This document shows positions 1 to 7,070 of a DNA stretch of 11,977 nt, one piece after another (the stretch's first letter is position 1; every line of letters starts with the position of its first letter). The notes under the pieces were generated by a model, which saw only the letters and a list, made by a program, of their open reading frames with translations, ran no database searches and was not told the DNA's origin. A program made the position numbers and the translations under genes. The stretch is from Cytophagaceae bacterium (GTDB lineage Bacteria; Bacteroidota; Bacteroidia; Cytophagales; Flexibacteraceae), in NCBI GenBank assembly GCA_947464365.1, contig CANHWS010000083.1, positions 1 through 11,977 of the forward strand, given 5' to 3'.

Positions 1-2648
1 AGGCCAACAAAATAACTTTGGCTGCCATGACGATCTTCAAAGAGGAAATCTATGGGCAGTTTGCGACCTCTGCTGGCAACTATACACTGGGCTTGCTGCC
101 TGGCCTATTGCGCAAGGACCAAACTGGCAAGTTGGCCCCTGTCTATGTGCTGTATAACGACCGCGACCTAGTCCGCCCGCATGATTTGCGCTGCGCAGAT
201 GACGAGTCCCTACCCAACTTTGCCGAAGCCCTTGCGAAACTAAAACGGACTTTCGCTCATCAACTAAAGGCCCCTAGTATTGGCAACAAACGAACAACGA
301 GTGCCTGCCGCCAAGTAAGCATCGGTGTCGAGACGGATTATGCCTTGTTCCAGCGTTATGGCAATGACACCAATGCCGTCAAACGATTTGCGATTGCGCT
401 CTTTAACCTTGTACAGCAACAATATGCTAACGAAGGGGTAGCACTAGGCCTACAATCCCTTTTGATGTGGGACCAACCAGACCCGTATGCAAACCTCAAC
501 AGTGCACAGCAACTCCAGACCTTGCAGCAGCTCAAGGGTGGCAACACCCCAGCGGATCTGGTCCATTTGCTATCGGGCCTAGACCTTAACCAGACCTCTG
601 CAGGTGGCATCGCCTACCTCAATGCCATTTGTTCGACCTTTAACGTAGGGCTCAGTATCGTATCCAACAACTTAGCCCCGTTGCCTATCTATACCTGGAA
701 CTCATCAGTTGTGGCGCACGAGTTGGGGCATAACTTCGGGTCGCTCCATACGCACAACTGCAACTGGCCTACGGCCATTGGGGCATCAACCACTGCGCCG
801 ATCGATACCTGCGTTGCCGTCGAAGGTCAATGTTACCAAGGCCCTCCCATCCCGAAGATCGGCACCATCATGAGCTATTGCCATCTACTCGCGAGCATCG
901 ACCTGACCCAAGGCTTTGGCCCATTGCCTGGCTTTGTCCTGCGGGATACCTACGCCAATGCCCCTTGTTTGACGGGCGACCGTGCACCGTTCTATTCGTT
1001 CAGCACCAATAGCCCTGTTTGTGCGGGTCAGGCCCTCAATGTCGGTATTGACTCTGCTGGCACAGGCATCGTCTGGACCTGGACTGGGCCGAATGGATTT
1101 AGGGCGACAGGCCCCAATTTCTCGATCCCGTCCGTCACCAACCAACAAGCAGGTAGATATACCCTTGTTGGAGATATAGGTGGTTGTAGCACCAATACCC
1201 GCACGGTCGATGTGGTCGTGAACTGCTACCCTAGTGCCGACAATGCCTTCAACAAAGCTTATTGCGTGGGTGACTCCGTCTTCGCCTCGGTCCTGAACGT
1301 TGCTGGTAGCCCTGCTAACACCAACTTCAGCCTCTGGATGCAGCCAACGAACCAGCCCACTGCCAGCCCCGTTAATATTGGTGCTGGTAGGCTCGGTGCC
1401 AGTAACCTAATCAACCTTAAAGGACGTATACCGGCGATCAGCGGGCATAATCAGTTCTATCTTTTGGTGGGCGATGGCACCAAACGCGACCGCATCAGCC
1501 CTGATAGCATCCGGATCTCCAACCAACTGCTGACCATCGGATATGATACGGTGGGCTGCCTAGGTGGCCCTGTCACACTCAGGCCGCGGGGTGCAACTAC
1601 TGCCACCGATTTGTTCAGCTGGTATGCCAGCACCTCGGCAAGCACGCCTTTAGCAACTGGCAGTAGCTATTCAACCCCTAACTTGGCTGACACCACAACC
1701 TATTACCTATCTAAGCAGACCCAGGTCAAAATGAGGGCTGGCATCGACACAGGCAATGGTGGCAACTTCCGCCAACGTTATAGCCGTGGTTTGCTGTTCC
1801 GTGTCCTGACCCCAATTCGACTGGATACTTTTGACATTTTCACGGATGGCCCGGGCATATTCGCCTTCTCCATTAAACGCCGTGAGTATCCCACCCAAAC
1901 CGACCAAGTTTTCCTCAGTAATGACTATACTTTGCCTTCGGATGGCAAACACGTAATCGCAACTGGTGGGGTGACCTTGCAGCCAGGCCAATATTACATC
2001 GATGCCGAGGGCAGCACAGGCATGGGCCTTTGGCGGGTCATGAATGGGGTAACTTTCCCCTACACCGTGCCGAATGTTGTAAGCATCCTGACGGGCAGCT
2101 TTATGCCAGACAAAAACGATGTGTATTTCTACTTCTTCAACTGGCGGATCACGAGCCTAGGTTGCGAGTCTGTCCGGATGCCGATCACGATCAATACCCT
2201 GACCAGCACCTCGCGCCCAACCATCACGCAGGTGGGCAACCGCTTGACTGCTGGGCCATCAGTCCGGACCGAGTGGTTCACGAGCACAGGTACCGTTCCG
2301 TTTGCCACGGCGCCTAGCATTCCGCTACAGTCGGGTGTGCGTGCCAAGATCTATGGCGCCAACTGCCCATCGGCCTTCTCGGCAGTCTTTACGACGACCA
2401 ACCTCCAAACAGCGAGCCGCAGCTCATTCAGACTATACCCCAACCCGAGCAATGGCACCGTTACCCTGACCTGGGACCAAGCACAGCGTCCTGCTGACAT
2501 CTTGGTACTTGATGCCATCGGACGCCAAGTAATGACCATCGCAACGGAGCAGACAGCCGAGGCCCAAACCATTGACCTAAGCGGATTGGCTAATGGGCTT
2601 TACTTTGTCAAGGTTGGTAGCCAAATGCAACGATTGGTGATTGAGTAG
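1..2648 (+). CDS. Secreted reprolysin-like (M12B-type) zinc metalloprotease with Ig-like domains and T9SS sorting domain; 5' end missing
   Basis: The reading frame is open to the left edge, so the signal peptide and any propeptide lie outside the window; an in-frame TTG at 18 is unlikely to be the true start. Residues below count from that codon. HELGHNFGSLH at 234-244 is the extended zinc site HExxHxxGxxH, with three His ligands and the catalytic Glu. MSYCH near 285 is the Met-turn typical of metzincins. The family cleaves peptide bonds with a bound zinc ion. Residues about 320-400 look like an Ig/PKD-type domain. Residues about 505-570 resemble the Ig-like domains common in Bacteroidota surface proteins. 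The end (about 802-876) is a type A T9SS C-terminal domain, with LYPNPSNG at 806-813 and a terminal LVIE, so the protein should cross the outer membrane by T9SS and be released or anchored there. Substrate unknown. It converges on another T9SS cargo gene. Protease and sorting calls are firm; the middle domains are less certain. Confidence 0.93.
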   Translation, partial: ANKITLAAMTIFKEEIYGQFATSAGNYTLGLLPGLLRKDQTGKLAPVYVLYNDRDLVRPHDLRCADDESLPNFAEALAKLKRTFAHQLKAPSIGNKRTTSACRQVSIGVETDYALFQRYGNDTNAVKRFAIALFNLVQQQYANEGVALGLQSLLMWDQPDPYANLNSAQQLQTLQQLKGGNTPADLVHLLSGLDLNQTSAGGIAYLNAICSTFNVGLSIVSNNLAPLPIYTWNSSVVAHELGHNFGSLHTHNCNWPTAIGASTTAPIDTCVAVEGQCYQGPPIPKIGTIMSYCHLLASIDLTQGFGPLPGFVLRDTYANAPCLTGDRAPFYSFSTNSPVCAGQALNVGIDSAGTGIVWTWTGPNGFRATGPNFSIPSVTNQQAGRYTLVGDIGGCSTNTRTVDVVVNCYPSADNAFNKAYCVGDSVFASVLNVAGSPANTNFSLWMQPTNQPTASPVNIGAGRLGASNLINLKGRIPAISGHNQFYLLVGDGTKRDRISPDSIRISNQLLTIGYDTVGCLGGPVTLRPRGATTATDLFSWYASTSASTPLATGSSYSTPNLADTTTYYLSKQTQVKMRAGIDTGNGGNFRQRYSRGLLFRVLTPIRLDTFDIFTDGPGIFAFSIKRREYPTQTDQVFLSNDYTLPSDGKHVIATGGVTLQPGQYYIDAEGSTGMGLWRVMNGVTFPYTVPNVVSILTGSFMPDKNDVYFYFFNWRITSLGCESVRMPITINTLTSTSRPTITQVGNRLTAGPSVRTEWFTSTGTVPFATAPSIPLQSGVRAKIYGANCPSAFSAVFTTTNLQTASRSSFRLYPNPSNGTVTLTWDQAQRPADILVLDAIGRQVMTIATEQTAEAQTIDLSGLANGLYFVKVGSQMQRLVIE

Positions 2649-2657
2649 GGGGATGGG

Positions 2658-2791
2658 TTGTCTGAACTAGGATTGGAGGGATTAAAGGGATTCGTGTGTA
2701 CTCATGCGAACATTGGCGACTAGGTACCTGACGATGAGGTATTTACAAGCCTATCCCTTTAATCTTATTTCTGGAATCGTGGTTCAGACAA
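2658..2791 (+). repeat. MITE-like repeat, copy 1 (134 bp, two 9-bp units per arm)
   Basis: The ends are inverted repeats: TTGTCTGAAC at 2658-2667 and GTTCAGACAA at 2782-2791. The left arm is a 17-bp end plus two 9-bp units ending in GGATT (2675-2683, 2684-2692). A 59-bp core (2693-2751) follows. The right arm has the matching units on the other strand (2752-2760, 2761-2769), a 5-bp spacer, and the 17-bp end. In the core, CTCAT (2701-2705) and ATGAG (2734-2738) can pair. It starts 9 bp after the protease stop codon and fills most of the gap between two convergent genes, so its RNA hairpin could also end transcription. It has no coding capacity, and no target-site duplication was seen. A second copy lies at 5637-5788. 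Confidence 0.88.
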
Positions 2792-2846
2792 AGGCGCAAT
2801 GGTAGCTCAAATTGCGCTATCCACATAATCCTTTGCTACCCATATA

Positions 2847-5396
2847 TTACTCTTTCACAAACCTACGTAGTCCAAAACCTGGTATGCTCAGCAAATAAAC
2901 ACCTGAAGGAAAAGTTGTGACATCCAATGTTGTAGATCTATCCTCCAGCGTGCTCGACATCATAAGTTGGCCTAGGACGTTGGTAATTTTGAATTGCTGA
3001 CCCCTTTGGTAGCCACCATCAATTATAATAGCGCTTTTTGTTGGATTTGGGTAGAGAATAAGGTGTTTTGCCGAATTACCTCCAAGACTGGTCAGGATCG
3101 AAATCTCTGGCGAAGTGGCAGTGCAACCATTGGGAGCTGTTACACGAACTGCGTATCTGCCCGTTTGCGATACAACTAAGCTTGAGTCGCTCCCTGGGAC
3201 AGGATTACCGTTGAACAACCAAGTAGTGACCATGCCTGATTGCGGTACAGTGTTTAAGGTATCAACTAACCGCGTAATTGATGGAGCGGTAGGACAACCA
3301 TCAGCAAGGAACGAAGTATACCAGCTTCGGATAACTCCTCCAATTTGACGAAATGTCCCGCCGACGTATATCTTTCGGTCAAAAATTGCTACCGCACCTA
3401 CATAATTGTCTGCATCAGGATTCCAACTTCCAATCTGGGCTGTGGTTTTATCAACTGCCACAATTCGATTACGAGTTGTGATGCCAGCCCGAGTAAAGGT
3501 GCCGACAGCATAAATCGTATTGTAAGCCATTGCCAAGGCGTTAACAGGGCCGTTTAGATTTGGGTTCCATGCTGTAGCTCTGCTGGTAGCAAGATCAATT
3601 TCTGCAATTCCATTCCTTGTTGTTCGACCAACAGAGGTAAAACCACCTCCTGCAAATACTGTAGGTCCGTTGGGGACAATAGCGTCAACACTACGATCGG
3701 GGTTTGGATTCCAGGTAGTTACAACGCCCGAAATGGCATCAAAGGAAGCTAGGTATTTACGAGCAACACCAGCTAAGGATGTAAATGATCCTCCAACAAA
3801 GACCATATTTCCGTTTGTTGCTAAAGCAGAAACCATGCCGTTTGAGCTAGGACAAATATTTGAAGCCTGACCTGTAGCCGAGTCAATCAAAGCAAGAAAA
3901 CTGTTGCCATTCTGGGGACCAATGTTTCTAAAATTTCCACCAACAACAACTCCATTCCTCACCCCTGCAAGTGCAGTTACCCTATCATCAGCATTAGGGC
4001 TCCAGCTTGTGACCAAGCCATTGGTTAAGCTGATAGCAGCAATACGGCTCCTGATGGATCCACCAATAGTCTGGAAATCACCACCCACATAAAGCGTATT
4101 GCCCCAAGTCGTCATACAAGTAACGGTTCTATCAGGTTTGGGGTTCCATGCCGTTGGTATGCCCGTGTCAAGATTCAAAGCGGCTAGATTGTTGCGGCTA
4201 ACGCCACCCGCACTTGTAAAGTCACCGCCAGCGTAAACAAAGGTGCCATCAAAACTAACCACATTGACTCTGTCTGATGCATTGGGGCTCCATGGAGTTA
4301 CTATGCCAGAATTGATATTGATGGCAGCAATTCGGCATCTAGCCTGTCCACCAATCGTTGTAAAGCTACCACCAACATAAAGGATATTGCCATTAAGTGC
4401 CATGCTACAGACCTCTCCATTGGCATTAGGATTCCAGGTGCTAAGAACCCCCGATGACAGATCTATTGAGGCTAAGTTATTGCGTGGTTGGCCACCCAAG
4501 TTGAAAAACTGGCCACCTAGATACAAGACGTTATTATAAAGCGATATGGTATTGAAGGATGCGTATGCATTGAGATTTAGTCCATTAGGAAGCCCAGTAT
4601 TAAGGTCTATAGCCGCGACACTACGGCGGGTTTGGCCTCCTATAGTACTAAATGTACCTGCCAAGTAAACAGTATTAGGACCAAATACCATTGCCCTGAC
4701 CTCGCCACTTGCATCTGGATCCCATGCCGTGGCCAAAGCCGTGGTTGCATCTATTGCAGCGATTCGATTGCGTGTCACGCCTCCTACACTTAAAAACTGC
4801 CCTCCGACATAGACAGTATTCCCTTGAACGGAAATACAGTAAACCATCGCACTGGCATCGGGATTCCAGCTGGTTGCACGGCCATTGGTGCCACTTAGTG
4901 CTGCAAGGTGGTTGCGAGGCTGACCTCCAATATTCCTGAAATGCCCTGCTACATACAGGACATTCCCGACCAGATCTAAAGATCGCACAACATCATCCGC
5001 ATTTCCGTCCCAAGCTGTGTCAACCTGATAGTTAGGCAAAAGGTGTGCAATGCGGTTCCGAGGAATATTGCCTATCGCTGTAAACCCACCACCAATGTAC
5101 CAGCCCCCGACTCCATCAGGAATGGCAGCAAGGATAGAACCATTGACCTTTGGAAAACCTAGGATCGGGGCAGCAGTAGCGATATCAACTGGCACCCCGG
5201 AGCCTGTATTGGGACCTACGTAACTAAAGCTACCTCCTAAGATTATGTCGTTACCTACCTTTGCAAAGGCATTAACGCTTCCATCCGTTTGCCAAAGTGT
5301 GGTGTCTGGGGTTTGTGCATTGACGCTAAAGATTGCCTCAAAATATAGCATCGTTAATAGAGCGAGCGACAAAAAGGGGGTTCGGATTTGGACCAT
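2847..5396 (-). CDS. Secreted beta-propeller-like repeat protein with about fourteen 48-residue repeats, Ig-like domain and T9SS sorting domain
   Basis: Residues 1-27 are a signal peptide (basic start, hydrophobic core, likely cleavage after VNA). Residues about 36-700 hold about 14 repeats of 47-49 residues. The consensus is a W-N-P-N-A start, a V at the head of a strand, YVGGxFtxiGG, then R-N-x-I-AA-I-D and a Gly/Thr-rich end running to the next W. The first and tenth copies are the most degenerate. This resembles repeat families that fold as beta-propellers; the fold is inferred. Residues about 701-770 look Ig-like. The C-terminus (from about 779, LYPNP at 781-785, ending RRFVKE) is a T9SS sorting domain, so the protein should be exported to the surface or medium. 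No catalytic residues are visible, so binding or adhesion is more likely than enzyme activity. GC looks lower than in the flanking genes. No convincing promoter was found upstream. Confidence 0.9.
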   Translation of the reverse strand: MVQIRTPFLSLALLTMLYFEAIFSVNAQTPDTTLWQTDGSVNAFAKVGNDIILGGSFSYVGPNTGSGVPVDIATAAPILGFPKVNGSILAAIPDGVGGWYIGGGFTAIGNIPRNRIAHLLPNYQVDTAWDGNADDVVRSLDLVGNVLYVAGHFRNIGGQPRNHLAALSGTNGRATSWNPDASAMVYCISVQGNTVYVGGQFLSVGGVTRNRIAAIDATTALATAWDPDASGEVRAMVFGPNTVYLAGTFSTIGGQTRRSVAAIDLNTGLPNGLNLNAYASFNTISLYNNVLYLGGQFFNLGGQPRNNLASIDLSSGVLSTWNPNANGEVCSMALNGNILYVGGSFTTIGGQARCRIAAININSGIVTPWSPNASDRVNVVSFDGTFVYAGGDFTSAGGVSRNNLAALNLDTGIPTAWNPKPDRTVTCMTTWGNTLYVGGDFQTIGGSIRSRIAAISLTNGLVTSWSPNADDRVTALAGVRNGVVVGGNFRNIGPQNGNSFLALIDSATGQASNICPSSNGMVSALATNGNMVFVGGSFTSLAGVARKYLASFDAISGVVTTWNPNPDRSVDAIVPNGPTVFAGGGFTSVGRTTRNGIAEIDLATSRATAWNPNLNGPVNALAMAYNTIYAVGTFTRAGITTRNRIVAVDKTTAQIGSWNPDADNYVGAVAIFDRKIYVGGTFRQIGGVIRSWYTSFLADGCPTAPSITRLVDTLNTVPQSGMVTTWLFNGNPVPGSDSSLVVSQTGRYAVRVTAPNGCTATSPEISILTSLGGNSAKHLILYPNPTKSAIIIDGGYQRGQQFKITNVLGQLMMSSTLEDRSTTLDVTTFPSGVYLLSIPGFGLRRFVKE

Positions 5397-5636
5397 ATAA
5401 AATCAGCATTAGCTACTACGTAACAAGGTTATTCTGGTCTATATCCTACATAGACAGGTAAGGTAACCGCGGATAGATGCAAATTTCTGACTTTATGACT
5501 AGCGTCTGTATTTTGGACCAAAAATGGCATGTTGATCCTGCCTTTGGGCATACTCACTGTATATCAAGCACAATGCGGCCTTGGAACCCGTTGAACGATT
5601 GAAAAATTTATGTCTGGACTCAGATTCGTGTGTGCT
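5397..5636. other. Intergenic region upstream of the repeat-protein gene
   Basis: No open frame of note and no RNA gene. It should hold the promoter of the minus-strand repeat-protein gene. The nearest match to a TAnnTTTG box on the minus strand is TAACCTTG (5424-5431), which has one mismatch and lacks a TTG partner at the right distance, so no promoter is called. The last 26 bases before the complete MITE-like copy contain a truncated copy of the same element, listed separately. Confidence 0.55.
5611..5635 (+). repeat. Truncated left end of the MITE-like repeat
   Basis: TGTCTGGACTCAGATT (5611-5626) matches the 16-base left end of the complete copies with a few substitutions. It is followed directly by CGTGTGTGC, matching the start of their 59-bp core. 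It contains none of the 9-bp GGATT units and stops where the next complete copy begins. No right half is visible beyond that copy. It is best read as an old, decayed remnant, or a partial duplication made when the neighbouring copy arrived. Confidence 0.65.
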
Positions 5637-5788
5637 TTGTCTGAACTAGGATTCATCGGATTAGACGGATTTATGGGATTCGTGTGTACTCATGCGCACA
5701 TTGGCGACTAGGTACGTGACGATGAGGTGTCCGCAAGCATATCCCTTTAATCCCTTAAATCTTATTTCTGGAATCCTGGTTCAGACAA
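5637..5788 (+). repeat. MITE-like repeat, copy 2 (152 bp, three 9-bp units per arm)
   Basis: Same element and orientation as the copy at 2658-2791. The inverted ends extend to 11 perfect bases if 5636 and 5789 are included (TTTGTCTGAAC and its complement). The left arm has three 9-bp units ending in GGATT (5654-5662, 5663-5671, 5672-5680). The 59-bp core is 5681-5739. The right arm has three units (5740-5766), the 5-bp spacer and the 17-bp end. Core plus inner right arm differs from copy 1 at about 7 of 71 positions, four of them clustered at 5729-5733. It ends 17 bp beyond the stop codon of the minus-strand SirB1-like gene, where its hairpin could act as a transcription end. No flanking duplication was seen. 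Confidence 0.88.
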
Positions 5789-5805
5789 ATTACAGTCACA
5801 CCCCA

Positions 5806-6642
5806 TCAATCATCTAACAAATCCTTAAGGCGGGTAACTTCTTCGACTTTGTAGTGTTCGCCGAGGTGCTCGAATGATCCTATTAGGTTACGCAACACCC
5901 GTCTGATGATATCAACCGTTGTGCAGGGCTCAAAAAACACTTCTATCGGTTGGATTTTGAGGGTCCGGATATAGTTTTCGATATCTTGGCGGCTGAAGAT
6001 AATCCCCCGATTAAAAACATTGATATAAAATTGCGTATTAAGCGTCTTGTAAGTCAGGATAAACATATTCGGCAGATTGACCCCATAGATCGGCAAGCCG
6101 AGCTTTTGGGCTACCAACATATAGATCACACAAAGGGTAATGGGGTTTCCCTTTTTGCTTTCGATCACGACATTGATCATACTATTGCCGGGTGACTGGA
6201 AATTGCGGCTATTGGGTCCTAACTTAAACTCATCTAGCAGTACCTGGTTCAGAATCCGGATCTGGTCATACGGGTTCATGTCGTCCCGCAATTGCAGCCA
6301 AGTTTCGTAATAGAGCCGATCAATTACCTGCCGTAAGGTCGCAATATCAAGGTCTGGATATTGATAAGTACTGACAATCCACATGCCCTGCAACAGGTCT
6401 GTACCACCTAACAGATGCCAGTTCTGGAGGCGCTGGATCAGGACATCGAACTGGAGTTTATGGATCAGGTTGACGATACGGTCCTGCAGCTCGCCGTCAA
6501 ACGAGGCGGTATCTAGCTCCTGCTCCAACCACGGAATGGCGGTCTCCCCCATCAGCATTAGCTGCTCCTCGACGTGCCCACGCACCTCACGATCATTATC
6601 CGCAATAAGCGATACAAGTGCGCGGACTTCGGTGTCGGTCAT
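5806..6642 (-). CDS. SirB1-family / transglutaminase-like protein
   Basis: A soluble protein of 278 residues with no signal peptide. Residues about 1-70 are helical and HEAT-like (SLIADNDREVR, then a GETAIPWLE turn), as in other Bacteroidota members. The family core is at about 150-200: PGNSMINVV, then GNPITLCVIYMLVAQKLGLP (166-185), then VNLPNMFIL. This matches the SirB1 N-terminal domain, a relative of the transglutaminase fold. The family usually has a His after the Pro of that last motif; here Asn192-Met193 stand in that place. Together with the lack of a clear catalytic Cys-His pair, this argues against classical transglutaminase chemistry. The molecular role of the family is poorly known, so none is assigned. 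The ATG at 6640-6642 is used; a good promoter lies about 100 bp upstream. The gene stands alone. Confidence 0.82.
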   Translation of the reverse strand: MTDTEVRALVSLIADNDREVRGHVEEQLMLMGETAIPWLEQELDTASFDGELQDRIVNLIHKLQFDVLIQRLQNWHLLGGTDLLQGMWIVSTYQYPDLDIATLRQVIDRLYYETWLQLRDDMNPYDQIRILNQVLLDEFKLGPNSRNFQSPGNSMINVVIESKKGNPITLCVIYMLVAQKLGLPIYGVNLPNMFILTYKTLNTQFYINVFNRGIIFSRQDIENYIRTLKIQPIEVFFEPCTTVDIIRRVLRNLIGSFEHLGEHYKVEEVTRLKDLLDD

Positions 6643-6748
6643 GGGCGTTAGTGCTGGTGAATGAAAGGAGACTGGTCGAACTAGAGACCATGCCGGCCCT
6701 GGTGCTTGGTGGCGATTGGCATTTCCAACTTTGTGGTGGTCGGTAACA

Positions 6749-6781
6749 CAAATATAAGGCTGATCTAGGGTGCATTACAAA
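6749..6781 (-). promoter_or_regulatory. Bacteroidota-type promoter for the SirB1-like gene
   Basis: On the minus strand TTTG (6781-6778) and TATATTTG (6756-6749) are 21 bp apart. This fits the TTTG / TAnnTTTG promoter of the primary sigma factor in this phylum, with the second box matching all defined positions. Transcription would start near 6742, giving a leader of about 100 nt before the ATG at 6642. Spacing and sequence are seen; activity is inferred. Confidence 0.6.
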
Positions 6782-6841
6782 GGCTCAGCGGGGTAATTGT
6801 CTGGCCCAATCAGTTCACCTCTGGGGCAGGTCCTACTGGTA

Positions 6842-6887
6842 CGTTAGCTAGCATGGGTTGGTGCTGGTCTGGCGCCAACTCCTAACG
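6842..6887. promoter_or_regulatory. Two-stem hairpin in the divergent region
   Basis: The outer stem CGTTAG (6842-6847) pairs perfectly with CTAACG (6882-6887). The inner stem GGGTTGGTGC (6855-6864) pairs with GCGCCAACTC (6872-6881), with two G-T pairs, around a 7-base loop. A 7-base bulge separates the stems on the left side. No U-tract follows on either strand, so it is not a standard terminator. It could be part of the NYN gene leader or a protein-binding site. Confidence 0.4.
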
Positions 6888-7070
6888 GGATCGATGGGTA
6901 GGTTGCGCCAAGCACTTAGGGCCAATATGCTGGCCTCAATTATGATATAAGCAGGGCATTAACTACCTTACGGAAACGCAAATCCTGTCCAGATGTCGGC
7001 GCCCTGCCGTCTATGGGAACGTCGGGATTATTTTTCTTGCTAACCATTTCAATAACAAAACATTAGAAAC

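Larger units (their letters stand above)
6643..7070. other. 428-bp divergent intergenic region
   Basis: It separates the SirB1-like gene (minus) from the NYN gene (plus). No open frame with coding character and no tRNA was recognised. It holds the minus-strand promoter at 6749-6781, a two-stem hairpin at 6842-6887, a small stem GGCCA/TGGCC near 6919-6934, and a 7-bp perfect inverted repeat GCAGGGC/GCCCTGC (6951-6957 with 7001-7007). The 45 bases before the NYN start are A/T-rich. The length is greater than two ordinary promoters need, so it could hold a structured leader or small RNA; that is inference. Confidence 0.6.

Noticed and set aside
3300..5300. CRISPR or DNA-level tandem repeat in the repeat-protein gene
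   Set aside because: The periodicity of about 144 bp is in the protein; the DNA copies have diverged and there are no short identical repeats with spacers.
5424..5431. Minus-strand TAACCTTG as promoter of the repeat-protein gene
   Set aside because: One mismatch to TAnnTTTG and no TTG box at the proper distance upstream.
2649..5805. Composite transposon formed by the two repeats
   Set aside because: No transposase or integrase lies between or near the copies, and no target-site duplication is seen at either one.
7029..7036. TATTTTTC as promoter of the NYN gene
   Set aside because: The last base differs from TAnnTTTG and no TTG box lies 17-23 bp upstream.
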